Shown: positions 1 to 8,415 of the stretch, in pieces
Layout of the letters: each line of letters starts with the position of its first letter
How positions within the stretch are numbered: position 1 is the stretch's first letter
DNA from: Thermanaerothrix daxensis
GTDB lineage: Bacteria > Chloroflexota > Anaerolineae > Anaerolineales > Anaerolineaceae
Length of the DNA: 64,000 nucleotides
NCBI RefSeq assembly: GCF_001306145.1
Contig: NZ_LGKO01000002.1
Coordinates: 248,001-312,000, forward strand
Direction of reading: 5' to 3'
Position numbers and translations under genes: made by a program
The notes under the pieces: generated by a model
Seen by the model: the letters and a program-made list of their open reading frames with translations, nothing else
Told to the model about the DNA's origin: nothing
The model's database searches: none

Positions 1-23
1 ATTTTGACCATGGCAGAACCTCT

Positions 24-533
24 TCATTGGGGTGTGGAAGAGCGGGGATTCTCTTTGATTGCGGCGGCTTTGCTTGTCTGAAAGGCCCGTATGATGGGGT
101 TTAGGGCATACCTTCGGAACATACCAACCACCCATTCCCAGTTGAGGGCAAAATGTAGCCCTACCAGGGACAGGGTCAGGTTGGCTGTGAGGTCATGCAA
201 ACCTCGCCAGAGTGGACTTCGGGTACTTTGAATCCCCAGGGTTGGAAGAACACTTCGAGAAATCAGCAGACCGCTCGTCATTGTAAGGGTAAAGGCAACG
301 AACAGCAGCACATCTACAACAAATTTCAGCCGGGAGTGATGGAAAATCTTCCTGAAGAAGGTTGCTCCAATCCGCACGATCCATTCCCAATGGAGGAGGA
401 GATGGAGGATAATTGCGGCCGTAAGGCCTATGGCCAGCCATTCGTGCCACGGAACACCGGTCAAGGAGGGGGACATAATCATTAGAAAGGTGATCAACAG
501 CATGAAATCGAGTAGCAAATTTCTTTTATGCAT
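24..533 (-). CDS. DUF4405-like four-helix membrane protein
   Basis: This encodes an integral membrane protein of about 169 residues with four hydrophobic segments. Histidines lie at helix ends, in pairs such as HLLLHWEW and GLHFALNWEW. That two-fold repeated His/Trp pattern resembles the DUF4405 family, a cytochrome b-like fold thought to carry heme, so an electron-transfer role is plausible but inferred. An upstream TTG at 563 would add ten residues. I prefer the ATG at 533 because GAGAGGAAA lies seven bases before it. The gene stands alone, downstream of nothing visible, and reads away from the efflux operon. Confidence 0.7.
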   Translation of the reverse strand: MHKRNLLLDFMLLITFLMIMSPSLTGVPWHEWLAIGLTAAIILHLLLHWEWIVRIGATFFRKIFHHSRLKFVVDVLLFVAFTLTMTSGLLISRSVLPTLGIQSTRSPLWRGLHDLTANLTLSLVGLHFALNWEWVVGMFRRYALNPIIRAFQTSKAAAIKENPRSSTPQ

Positions 534-709
534 AGGCGTTTCCTCTCGATTTGTACGTTTCAAGATGAGATATTTTTACAAGACGACCATTAATATTCAA
601 TTTAGAAGGTGTGAGTTTATTAAGAATTCTGCGGGTTAGAGGTGCTTAAACCAATCCGGAAGGCAAAGATCACTGCCTCCCGGCGGAATATATTGGGATC
701 GGATGGAAT

Positions 710-1423
710 TTATTGGGCTGCTTTCTTTTCCAGCATTTGGATCAGAGGATCCAGGAAGAGGCGACTCAACCCCAGGTTACGACGCACAGCCATTTGGGTG
801 GGATCGGGGGTACGCTGGGTAGTGGTGTCCTCAACCGGAGGTGCAAAACCCGGTTCCCCTCCGGGTCCTCCACCGGGCGCCATTCCTGGTCCACCAGCGG
901 GCACCCCCTCGGCAGAACGTTGCGCCTGGAATTGAGCGATGCGTGTGGCACGTTCTGATTCGGAGAGATTCTGCCCGCTGCCGTTTCTCTCACCAAAAGA
1001 GTCCTGAATACCCAAAGATTGCATCATATCTTGCAGGTCGGTACCCGTCATTTGCAATTCCTCAATGTACTTGCGCTGGTCGGCAGTAAGTGTCTCTTCG
1101 ATTTGACGGTAAAGGGCACTTAGTTCCTCGGCTGAGGCCGTTGTGCTGGTAGATAGTGTTTTGACAGCTTTCCACAGCGGCAGCAAGGCTTTGGCTTGTT
1201 CCGAAGTGATGGCCAGGGAAGTCTCCTCCATTTTCAAGATTCCGATGGCTAATTTGCTTTCCGGGGACTGGTTGGCAAAGTTGAAAAGTTGGGGCGTGCC
1301 TTGGGATGCGGCGACCCGACCATTGGCTGCATTCGCAGTGGTATTGCCGCCAGTACAAGCACTTAACATCCAGACAGCCATGGTTAGAACCAAGAAAAGC
1401 CAAAAGATGGGCTTTTTCATCAT
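710..1423 (-). CDS. Lipoprotein of unknown function at end of efflux operon
   Basis: The protein has 237 residues and a lipoprotein signal peptide: KK, a hydrophobic stretch, then LSAC with the lipidated cysteine at 23. The mature part is partly helical and contains a segment (about residues 70-130) ending in LTADQRKYIEEL, reminiscent of periplasmic Spy/LTXXQ-like helical proteins. A glycine/proline-rich low-complexity stretch follows (about 170-200). It is the last gene of the adaptor/ATPase/permease operon, 29 bases after the permease stop, with a good GGAAGGAG ribosome site. It is probably an envelope accessory of that transporter. I do not recognise a defined family. Confidence 0.75.
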   Translation of the reverse strand: MMKKPIFWLFLVLTMAVWMLSACTGGNTTANAANGRVAASQGTPQLFNFANQSPESKLAIGILKMEETSLAITSEQAKALLPLWKAVKTLSTSTTASAEELSALYRQIEETLTADQRKYIEELQMTGTDLQDMMQSLGIQDSFGERNGSGQNLSESERATRIAQFQAQRSAEGVPAGGPGMAPGGGPGGEPGFAPPVEDTTTQRTPDPTQMAVRRNLGLSRLFLDPLIQMLEKKAAQ

Positions 1424-1452
1424 TGTTCTCCTTCCTGTTCGTTGTGATAAAT

Positions 1453-2682
1453 TTATTCGTAACGCAGAGCCACGATTGGATCCAGACGGGCGGCCCGCCG
1501 CGCAGGTAAATAGCCAAAGAGAATCCCCACCAATGCGGCCGACGTGAAGGAGATTCCGATGGCGGAGGGCACGATGACGGTGCGCATTCCACTAAGGGTG
1601 CCAAAGAGATGGGAGCCCGCAATACCCACGCCAATGCCTATGACACCGCCCAGCAGGCTGAGTACAAGCGCTTCGACCAGAAATTGGATCTGGATATCTT
1701 CGGGGGTGGCGCCGACGGCCTGGCGCAACCCAATTTCTCGTGTGCGCTCGGTAACGCTCACCAGCATGATGTTCATGATCCCGATACCGCCTACCAGTAG
1801 AGAGACACTTGCTACCCAGATGAGCAGGTTGCGAAAAGTGGCTGTGGTGGATTCGCGAGCCTTGATGATATCGGCCTGGGTGCGGATGCTGAAATCCGGA
1901 CTATCCAGACTGACGTTGTGACGATTGGCCAGGAGAAGGGAAATTTGCTCTACCACCGTGTCAATGTTGGCCTTGGGATCAACGGCGACCGTGATTTGAC
2001 GCACCCGATCCCCCATGAAACGGGCAAATTGCGAAGGGGTAAACTTTTGGAAGACAACTTTGATGGGAGTGTAAATGAGTTGATCAAAGTCGGTGCCAGC
2101 AACCAGGCCTTTCTCCGCTAAAACGCCGATGACGGTTAACTGGGTTTTATTGACGGTAATGGTTTGCCCGATAGGGTCCTCTTCTCCGAAGAGTTTTTCG
2201 GCGATTGTTTTCCCCAAGACGGCCACTTTCTGCGCCCGCTCAACCTCGGTCGAAGTGAAGTAACGGCCTGTAGCGACGCTCAGTCCGCGCACAATAGGGT
2301 AGTCGGGCGTGGTTCCCATGAGCATGACGCCGTCAAGGGTGATGTCTCCACGGCGCACTGTGACACTGGCTTGTTGATCCACGGTGACCCCAGTGACCCC
2401 CTTGATTTTTTCGCGGATGGCTGCCACGTCGTCATAAACCAATCCACCTGCATTTTGAGGACGTTCGCCCGGGCCAACCCGGCTGAAGGTGGATGAAATG
2501 AAGATAAGATTTGAACCCAGGCTGTAAATCGATTCAGAGATGGCTGCCTCGGTACCGGCGCTGATGGCCATCATGACGATGACGGCAGCAACGCCAATGA
2601 TGACTCCCAGAGTGGTGAGTAGAGAGCGCAATTTGTTGGCGCGCAGGCTGCGCCAGGCTTCCTTGGCTATCTCAGTGATCAT
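1453..2682 (-). CDS. MacB/FtsX-type ABC transporter permease
   Basis: This is a permease of about 409 residues. One transmembrane helix lies near the N-terminus (LLTTLGVIIGVAAVIVMMAI). A large extracytoplasmic MacB-type domain follows (about 50-270), with three further helices at the C-terminus. The motif VSLLVGGIGIMNIMLVSVTE is typical of MacB/FtsX permeases that work with an adaptor and an ATPase as a mechanotransmission system. The ATG at 2682 is chosen over the longer frame because GGAGGTG sits five bases upstream. It overlaps the end of the ATPase gene by 11 bases, indicating translational coupling. Substrate is unknown. Confidence 0.88.
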   Translation of the reverse strand: MITEIAKEAWRSLRANKLRSLLTTLGVIIGVAAVIVMMAISAGTEAAISESIYSLGSNLIFISSTFSRVGPGERPQNAGGLVYDDVAAIREKIKGVTGVTVDQQASVTVRRGDITLDGVMLMGTTPDYPIVRGLSVATGRYFTSTEVERAQKVAVLGKTIAEKLFGEEDPIGQTITVNKTQLTVIGVLAEKGLVAGTDFDQLIYTPIKVVFQKFTPSQFARFMGDRVRQITVAVDPKANIDTVVEQISLLLANRHNVSLDSPDFSIRTQADIIKARESTTATFRNLLIWVASVSLLVGGIGIMNIMLVSVTERTREIGLRQAVGATPEDIQIQFLVEALVLSLLGGVIGIGVGIAGSHLFGTLSGMRTVIVPSAIGISFTSAALVGILFGYLPARRAARLDPIVALRYE

Positions 2683-3454
2683 GGTGCACCTCCAGGGTTG
2701 TGCTGGCAGGCGAAGATGAGAGCGCATTGGAAGGGGGCGTTGAACGGGTGCGTCCGTTCGACTGGTCTGAGATCAGGTGTCCATCGCGAATTAACAAGAT
2801 GCGCTCCGTATGCGCAGCGACCTCGGGGTCGTGAGTGACCAGAACAATGGTGCGCCCTTGCGCGTGGAGGCGTTGTAAGAGGTCCAGGATTTCCTGCGAG
2901 GCGTGGGAGTCCAGGTTTCCGGTGGGTTCATCGGCCAAGATGATCGCCGGGTCATTCACCAGGGCGCGGGCAATCGCCACACGCTGTTGCTGCCCACCGG
3001 AGAGCTGATTGGGGTAGTGATGCGCGCGGTCGCCCAGTCCCACACTTTCTAGCGCCGCAAGGGCGTGCTGACGGGCGGCTTCAGCAGGAAGGCGCTGTTC
3101 ACGGCGGTAGAAGATGGGCAGTAGCACGTTTTCCAGCGCGGTCAGTCGGGGTAGCAGGTTGTAAGACTGAAACACCATGCCAATTTTGCGTCCGCGGATC
3201 AGAGCCAGATCGCGGCGTTGGTACTGACTCACGTCAATGCCATCCAGGTAATAACTGCCCTCGCTTGGGCGGTCCAGGCAAGCCAGGATGTTGAGTAAGG
3301 TGCTTTTTCCTGAGCCACTTGGTCCCATGATAGCGACAAACTCTCCTTGTCGGATGGTCAGGTTGATTCCTGCCAGAGCGATGACCTGGGCTTCCCCTGA
3401 GCCGTACACCTTCTTTAAGTTTTCGGTGCGGATGATGATGGGTTCGTTTTCCAT
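2672..3454 (-). CDS. ABC transporter ATP-binding protein, MacB/LolD class
   Basis: This 260-residue ATPase carries a complete nucleotide-binding site: Walker [10 protein letters not shown] (44-52), Q-loop [10 protein letters not shown], signature LSGGQQQR and Walker [13 protein letters not shown]. The GNLDS ending is characteristic of the LolD/MacB/FtsE subfamily. It energises the neighbouring FtsX-type permease. Its ATG overlaps the adaptor stop codon in a TAATG arrangement, so adaptor, ATPase and permease are translated as one coupled unit. About 30 residues after the conserved domain are Ser/Thr-rich and look like a linker of no known function. Confidence 0.93.
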   Translation of the reverse strand: MENEPIIIRTENLKKVYGSGEAQVIALAGINLTIRQGEFVAIMGPSGSGKSTLLNILACLDRPSEGSYYLDGIDVSQYQRRDLALIRGRKIGMVFQSYNLLPRLTALENVLLPIFYRREQRLPAEAARQHALAALESVGLGDRAHHYPNQLSGGQQQRVAIARALVNDPAIILADEPTGNLDSHASQEILDLLQRLHAQGRTIVLVTHDPEVAAHTERILLIRDGHLISDQSNGRTRSTPPSNALSSSPASTTLEVHHDH

Positions 3455-4878
3455 TATTGCGTCTCCACATTACCGGTAGTTACCACATCACCCGGGTTGA
3501 GGCCCGACTTAATCTCGGCGTAGGTGCTATCTTTCAGTCCCACTTCGACCACCGTCAGGCGGGGCTGACCGTCGGCCCCAACCACGAAGACACCGTATTG
3601 TCCATCGCCAAGATCCCGCAGGGCTTCGATGGGCACGATCAGTACGTTCTCGGCTCGTCCGGCAATGAGCGTGACAGTAGCGCTCAACCCCTCTAGGAGC
3701 GTTTCGTTCTCATGGCCGCTCATATCCAACTGGATGGCGCCTTTGAGCACGGAATAGCCATTGGCTGTTTCCAGGCTTGGGTTCAAGCGAATGACGATAC
3801 CTTTGAAAGTGCGATCTGGGATGGCGTCAAAAGTGATTTCGGCTTCAGCCCCAATGACGGCCTTGTCTATGTCGGTCTCATCAATGGCAAATTCCACGAT
3901 GGGATGGAAAAGGTCTGCCAGCGTTATAAATGTGGCCCCTGCGTTCACCGAATCACCTGCCTGACCATTGATAGCCGTCACTACGCCAGTGAACGGAGCC
4001 TTAATTACCGCCCCTTCCAGGTTCTGCCTGGCTTTTTCCAGGGCTAGTTTGGCGTTTTGTAGTTTGCTCTGGGCCTGGGCCAGGGCGACCGGATCTATCC
4101 CATTGTTTTTCTCCAACAAATCTACCTTGGCCTGAGCCTGCTTAAGGGTGGCTTCCGCTACGGCCAGGTTGGCTTGTGAAGTTTCAATCTCGTACTCGGT
4201 GTACCCCAGGCAATAGGCGTAGTTGGCGTAGGCAGTGGCGACTTGATTTTTTAGCGGCAGAATGCGGGTGAGGTAAAAGTCGGAATCGTACTGACCACTG
4301 AACGAATCGAGTTTTTCTTTCAGGCGGGTGTATTGGTCATAATAGGCCTGAATGGTATCCTTGTCGCAGCGTGTCCAACCCTGCTGCTTGAGTTGGGATT
4401 TCGCGGTGTCATAAGCCTTCTGAGCATTGGCCAGGGCCAATTTGGCGTCAGCAAGGCTGGCTGCCGCGTTATCATAAAGGGCTTGTAATTCATTTTCTGC
4501 CACGGTCACCTGTAACTCGGCATCGGCAACAGCGACCTGGAGCGAGGTTGTATCCGCCAGTTCGGCCAGGCTCTGCCCTTCAGTTACTTTGTCTCCCACC
4601 TGCACCAGGACCTTAGCTACCTTTCCGGAAACCGGAAAGGATAACTGGACTTTCTGTCCGGCGGTCAGGGTGCCGCTACCGGTAGCCGAAAGCACAATGT
4701 TGCCGCGGCGCACAATGGCGGTTTTGTACCCGGCTTCAGAGGTGGCAGTAGGGCGAGCGGCCTGACTTCGCATCACAAAACCAAGGCCGATGATCAGGAT
4801 CAGCGCCAGGGCAAGGATGGGAAGGTGGATTTTTCTGGAGAATTTGATTTTGGAGAAGAATTTTGATTTTGTATCCAT
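3454..4878 (-). CDS. Efflux RND/MacA-type periplasmic adaptor subunit
   Basis: This 474-residue membrane-fusion protein has one N-terminal transmembrane anchor (LPILALALILIIGLGFVM). A split biotinyl-lipoyl-like domain follows (QKVQLSFPVSGKVAKVLVQV early, VIKAPFTGVVTAINGQAG later). A long alpha-helical hairpin rich in Ala, Gln and Lys (about 120-270) separates its halves, and beta-barrel and membrane-proximal domains come last. The family links an inner-membrane ABC pump to export. I start at the ATG at 4878, preceded by AAGGAG, and not at the longer frame reaching 5001. First gene of the four-gene operon, divergent from the response regulator at 5069, which may control it. Confidence 0.9.
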   Translation of the reverse strand: MDTKSKFFSKIKFSRKIHLPILALALILIIGLGFVMRSQAARPTATSEAGYKTAIVRRGNIVLSATGSGTLTAGQKVQLSFPVSGKVAKVLVQVGDKVTEGQSLAELADTTSLQVAVADAELQVTVAENELQALYDNAAASLADAKLALANAQKAYDTAKSQLKQQGWTRCDKDTIQAYYDQYTRLKEKLDSFSGQYDSDFYLTRILPLKNQVATAYANYAYCLGYTEYEIETSQANLAVAEATLKQAQAKVDLLEKNNGIDPVALAQAQSKLQNAKLALEKARQNLEGAVIKAPFTGVVTAINGQAGDSVNAGATFITLADLFHPIVEFAIDETDIDKAVIGAEAEITFDAIPDRTFKGIVIRLNPSLETANGYSVLKGAIQLDMSGHENETLLEGLSATVTLIAGRAENVLIVPIEALRDLGDGQYGVFVVGADGQPRLTVVEVGLKDSTYAEIKSGLNPGDVVTTGNVETQ

Positions 4879-5068
4879 GGGGCACTCCTTACAAGTGACG
4901 GTTGATCCATTGCTTAATCCTAGCCCGGTGGTATTTAGTTTTGATTTAGAGGGCATAAATTTTGCTCTAATCCGTTTTCCGCCCTTGAAGGAATTTGGCA
5001 CCTTGCTAAATCAGATTTAAATCATTCTGTGTTACGCTATAAGCAGCCACGTGTGGAGGAAAACTGGA

Positions 5069-5755
5069 ATGACAACGACCATTCTGGTAGTAGATGATCA
5101 GGCCAGTGTGCGCCAGTTATTGCGTGAGTATTTGAGCGAGCATGGATTCAAGGTTATTACGGCAGCAGATGGTCAGAGTGCGCTTTACACCGCGCGTCAT
5201 GAAAACCCCGACCTGATTTTGCTCGATCTGATGATGCCGCGCATGGATGGATACCAGTTTATCAAGCAATTTCGCCAGGAACGTCAGACCCCGATCATTA
5301 TCATCACCGCACGTGAGGAGGAGTCTGATGCAGTTCTGGGGCTTGAGTTGGGGGCGGATGATTATGTGGTTAAGCCCTTCCGTCTGCGTGAACTGGTGGC
5401 GCGTATTCGGGCCACTTTGCGTCGGATTTCGGGGGCGGATCAGCGCATGGAAATTCTGCATGTTGGAGATGTGTGGGTGGATTTGCAATCCCGTGTGGTT
5501 AAGGTACGTGGAAAGGAGGTCTATTTGACCCCATTGGAATTTGATCTCCTGGTAACCCTCATGCGGGCGCCTGGACGGGTTTTCAGGCGTGAGGAACTGG
5601 CCAACCATCTGGCAGAGAGTGGTTTTGCGGGGCTCAACAGCACATTGAACGTGCATGTCCGCAACTTGCGCTGTAAGATCGAGAAAGATCCCGCCCATCC
5701 AGAATGGATTGAAACGGTATTTGGAGTGGGGTATCGTTTTCACAGGTTAGAGTGA
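5069..5755 (+). CDS. OmpR/PhoB-family response regulator
   Basis: This 228-residue regulator has a receiver domain with the acidic pair D9-D10, phosphoacceptor D53 in LILLDLMMPRMDG and K102 in DYVVKPF. All key residues are present. The C-terminal winged helix (about 130-228) ends in the usual GVGYRFH. The ATG at 5069 follows GGAGGA at 5055-5060. A GTG at 5051 would place the ribosome site inside the gene. It is followed immediately by its likely cognate histidine kinase and is divergent from the efflux operon. Confidence 0.93.
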   Translation: MTTTILVVDDQASVRQLLREYLSEHGFKVITAADGQSALYTARHENPDLILLDLMMPRMDGYQFIKQFRQERQTPIIIITAREEESDAVLGLELGADDYVVKPFRLRELVARIRATLRRISGADQRMEILHVGDVWVDLQSRVVKVRGKEVYLTPLEFDLLVTLMRAPGRVFRREELANHLAESGFAGLNSTLNVHVRNLRCKIEKDPAHPEWIETVFGVGYRFHRLE

Positions 5756-5766
5756 GGGGGAGATCC

Positions 5767-7215
5767 ATGCGTCAATCTTTGTACTGGAAAATTACCTTTG
5801 CATTCATCCTGGTGGCGTTCACCTCTGCGGCCCTGGTCACTCTGGTTATTCGCGCCAGCAGTCCCGACCGCTTAAGCCGTTTGATCATTGATCAACAGAA
5901 AGAGACCCTCAAGCAGCTCTTAGTGGATTACTATGAAAGCCATGGCTCCTGGGCGGGGATCGAACAGGCCTGGTGGCGTTTGGAGGGTCGAATGGTGGCA
6001 ACTCCTGGGGTTTCGGTTACCCCTTCGTTTCCCCTGCCCCTTGGCGAGCCCGGTGAGGGGATGGGGTTTGAGCGTGATCGGCGCAATCTCTTTGGGTTAA
6101 CGGATGCGCAGGGTCGTGTGCTGGTGAGCGCAGATCCCATCTATCCGGTCAACAGTGTGGTTCCCCCCGATGTTCTTCAGCGTGATGGTACGGCGTTAAG
6201 CGTGAACGGTACACCGGTAGGTTATTTAATCAGAGTTCCCCGCGCTCCTAATTTCAATCCTGCTGAGATGCTCTTCCTGCGGCGCACTTACCAGGCGTTG
6301 GCAATGGCGTTAGGAGGGGCTTTAATCGTGGCAGTTTTAATAGGGCTGTGGTTGGCACGGCGATTGACGCTTCCGTTGCAGGCCTTGACGGAAGCAGCGA
6401 AGAGGATCGCCCAGGGGAACCTGGAACAGGAGGTTGCCGTGGTGTCGGGGGATGAACTTGGGCAGTTAGCGCGGGCGTTCAACCAGATGAGCCGTGCTGT
6501 AGCGCAGGCCAACCAGATGCGACGCCAGATGACGGCGGATATTGCCCACGATCTCCGTACCCCCCTGACCGTCATTGCTGGCTATATCGAGTCTATGCGG
6601 GATGGGATCCTGAGCCCCACACCGGAGCGTTTTACCATGATCTACACCGAGATCGAACGCTTACAGAAGATGGTGGAGGACTTGCGCATCCTCTCTCAGG
6701 CGGATGCGGGCGAGTTGCCGCTTAACTGCCAGGCTGTACCTCCCGCAGCCATCCTGGAACGAACCGCGGCCATCTTCCAGCACCGCGCCGAGCAAAAAGG
6801 GGTGATCTTGCGGGTGCAAAAAGAGGAGAATCTGCCGCCAGTATGGATGGATGAAGATCGCATGATGCAGGTCATGGATAATTTGTTGAGCAATGCCCTG
6901 CGCTACACCCCGCCGGGAGGCGAGGTCTTCCTACAGGTCCGCTCCTCCGAGGCGGGAATTGAATTTGTGGTCCGTGATACCGGGGAGGGTATTCCCCCGG
7001 AGGAGATTCCCAAAATTTTCGAACGCTTTTACCGGGCCGACAAATCGCGCCATGCAGAAGCGGGTGAGAGCGGATTGGGTTTGACCATTGTAAAGGCCAT
7101 TGTAGAAGCCCATGGGGGTCGGGTTTGGGCGGTTTCGGCGCCGGGTGATGGCTTGGCCGTCCACATCCAAATGCCGGCTGTTCCCGAAGAGCAGAAAAAG
7201 ACGGAAAATTCTTAG
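5767..7215 (+). CDS. Sensor histidine kinase (HAMP-HisKA-HATPase)
   Basis: This is a kinase of about 482 residues. The first transmembrane helix is near residues 8-28. An extracytoplasmic sensor region follows (about 30-180). A second helix (MALGGALIVAVLIGLWLARR) leads into a HAMP domain. HisKA contains the phosphorylated histidine in ADIAHDLRTPL, near residue 260. The ATPase domain carries an N box (NLLSNALRYT), G1 (DTGEGIP) and G2 (SGLGLTIVKAI). The ATG at 5767 has GGGGGAG upstream and lies 11 bases after the regulator stop. It probably phosphorylates the adjacent regulator. The signal is unknown. Confidence 0.92.
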   Translation: MRQSLYWKITFAFILVAFTSAALVTLVIRASSPDRLSRLIIDQQKETLKQLLVDYYESHGSWAGIEQAWWRLEGRMVATPGVSVTPSFPLPLGEPGEGMGFERDRRNLFGLTDAQGRVLVSADPIYPVNSVVPPDVLQRDGTALSVNGTPVGYLIRVPRAPNFNPAEMLFLRRTYQALAMALGGALIVAVLIGLWLARRLTLPLQALTEAAKRIAQGNLEQEVAVVSGDELGQLARAFNQMSRAVAQANQMRRQMTADIAHDLRTPLTVIAGYIESMRDGILSPTPERFTMIYTEIERLQKMVEDLRILSQADAGELPLNCQAVPPAAILERTAAIFQHRAEQKGVILRVQKEENLPPVWMDEDRMMQVMDNLLSNALRYTPPGGEVFLQVRSSEAGIEFVVRDTGEGIPPEEIPKIFERFYRADKSRHAEAGESGLGLTIVKAIVEAHGGRVWAVSAPGDGLAVHIQMPAVPEEQKKTENS

Positions 7216-7261
7216 GCAATTTTAATGCAATCTTGACAAAAATGGTGTATATTATCCATAG

Positions 7262-7410
7262 ACACCGCAAAAGAATTTACTGGTAGTTGGTGTCCCACCA
7301 GAACTGCAAGCCAGCGTGTCCCCCCCACGCTGGGAAAAAAAGGTAGATGGTGGCATTCCCTCCCTGAAGGGCGTCAGGCATGTCCCCCCCATGCCTGACT
7401 GCTCTTTTTA
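7262..7410 (+). ncRNA. Candidate small RNA with repeated UCCCCCC hairpin loops
   Basis: Two perfect hairpins share the same seven-base loop TCCCCCC. The first has 8 base pairs (CCAGCGTG 7311-7318 with CACGCTGG 7326-7333). The second has 10 (GTCAGGCATG 7373-7382 with CATGCCTGAC 7390-7399), followed by TGCTCTTTTT, which makes it an intrinsic terminator. A shorter 5' hairpin (TGGTG/CACCA, loop TCC) and a CCCT/AGGG stem near 7358-7371 also expose UCCC. C-rich loops that can pair with Shine-Dalgarno sequences are a known feature of some trans-acting regulatory RNAs. TTGACA at 7233-7238 may be a -35, but the -10 is weak, so the 5' end is uncertain. It could instead be a kinase 3' UTR. Confidence 0.55.
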
Positions 7411-7426
7411 ATGGCGTTTGCGTTGA

Positions 7427-7470
7427 CTGGGGTGATCATACATGGTCTGGCTGTTTTTGCTGGGGTGATC
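7427..7470. repeat. Pair of 11-bp direct repeats CTGGGGTGATC
   Basis: CTGGGGTGATC occurs at 7427-7437 and again at 7460-7470, 33 bases apart start to start, about three helical turns. They lie between the candidate small RNA terminator and the promoter of the BFN-domain gene. Same-face spacing suggests a possible activator or repressor site, but no binding protein is implied by the sequence. Confidence 0.35.
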
Positions 7471-7584
7471 GCCTGGGTGTAGAAATCTGCGCAACCTCCG
7501 GCATGAGTGGTCGCGGGTTGGGTCTGTGCGTCTGATCAGCCTGGGAATATGCGCGCGGAAATAAACCCAAAAGCAGCATAGCAT

Positions 7585-7613
7585 TTGCATCCTCCTGATC
7601 ACCGTGTTAAAAT
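7585..7613 (+). promoter_or_regulatory. Sigma70-type promoter of BFN-domain gene
   Basis: TTGCAT (7585-7590) and TAAAAT (7608-7613) are separated by exactly 17 bases. The start codon at 7662 follows at a normal distance, giving a leader of about 40 bases. Confidence 0.6.
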
Positions 7614-7661
7614 AGGTACAACGGTGGTTCATCCGGGTTACCCAACGTGTAGAGGTCTGGT

Positions 7662-8264
7662 ATGCCCAAAATGGTAGAAGTTGTTATTGATAGCGTTCGC
7701 GTCAGCCTGACCAACCAACAGCGCATTGTGGTGTTACGTGAGATTAACGCAGAGCGCTATTTACCCATCTGGATTGGTCCGTACGAAGCTGAAGCAATCA
7801 CCATTGCCCTGCAGGAAATTGAAGTAGCGCGCCCTCAGACTCATGATCTGCTCAAAAATGTGTTGAGTTCTCTTAACGCGCGACTCTTACGAGTTGAGGT
7901 GGTGGCTCTGCGCGATGATGTGTTCTACGGCAATCTGGTCGTGGAGCACAATGGGGAAGTCCTCAACATTGATTCCCGGCCCTCCGATGCACTGGCTTTG
8001 GCCGTGCGCGCCCATGTGCCGATCCTGGTTGCTCGTGAGGTCATGGATGCTGCCAGCATCACTCCGGAGAAAGACCTGCAAACCCCTGAAGAGCCTCGCG
8101 AGGCAGTGTCCAAGCCGGAGGTGCTTGATGAAGAGGCGGATGAACGGCTTTCCGTCTTTGAGGACTTTCTGCAAAAATTGAACATCGGCGATTTGGATGA
8201 ATCCGAGGGTGGCGAAGAGGGTGATGAAGAGAACCCCGACGAAGAACCTCCCAAGAAACGCTAA
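7662..8264 (+). CDS. Bifunctional nuclease (BFN/DUF151) domain protein
   Basis: This 200-residue protein has an N-terminal BFN/DUF151 domain (about 1-135). It begins with VEVVIDSVRV and contains YLPIWIGPYEAEAI and the block NIDSRPSDALALAVRAHVPI, the most conserved parts of the family. Family members have been described as nucleases or stress-linked proteins in bacteria and plants, but the role here is not established. The C-terminal tail (about 140-200) is very acidic, with runs of Glu/Asp ending in PKKR, probably disordered. It is monocistronic: its own promoter lies upstream and a strong terminator follows directly. Confidence 0.88.
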   Translation: MPKMVEVVIDSVRVSLTNQQRIVVLREINAERYLPIWIGPYEAEAITIALQEIEVARPQTHDLLKNVLSSLNARLLRVEVVALRDDVFYGNLVVEHNGEVLNIDSRPSDALALAVRAHVPILVAREVMDAASITPEKDLQTPEEPREAVSKPEVLDEEADERLSVFEDFLQKLNIGDLDESEGGEEGDEENPDEEPPKKR

Positions 8265-8284
8265 AAAGAAAGAAAGGGACCTGC

Positions 8285-8311
8285 CCGGGGTCATTGAGAC
8301 CCCGGTTTTTT
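8285..8311 (+). terminator. Intrinsic terminator after BFN-domain gene
   Basis: An 8-bp perfect GC-rich stem (CCGGGGTC 8285-8292, GACCCCGG 8298-8305) with loop ATTGA is followed by six T. Classical Rho-independent terminator. Confidence 0.9.
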
Positions 8312-8415
8312 ATCCAAAATCTCGTTAGGTGCACCCGTTGTTGTGCGGGGACGATTCGGAGTATCATTATTACGAGCGTGGCTTTTAATGGCGGTTTCAG
8401 GAGTGTAGCAGGACG

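Noticed and set aside
7233-7261. A complete sigma70 promoter for the candidate small RNA
   Set aside because: TTGACA is perfect but TATATTAT is only 9-11 bases away and the 17-base position reads CCATAG, so only the -35 is mentioned.
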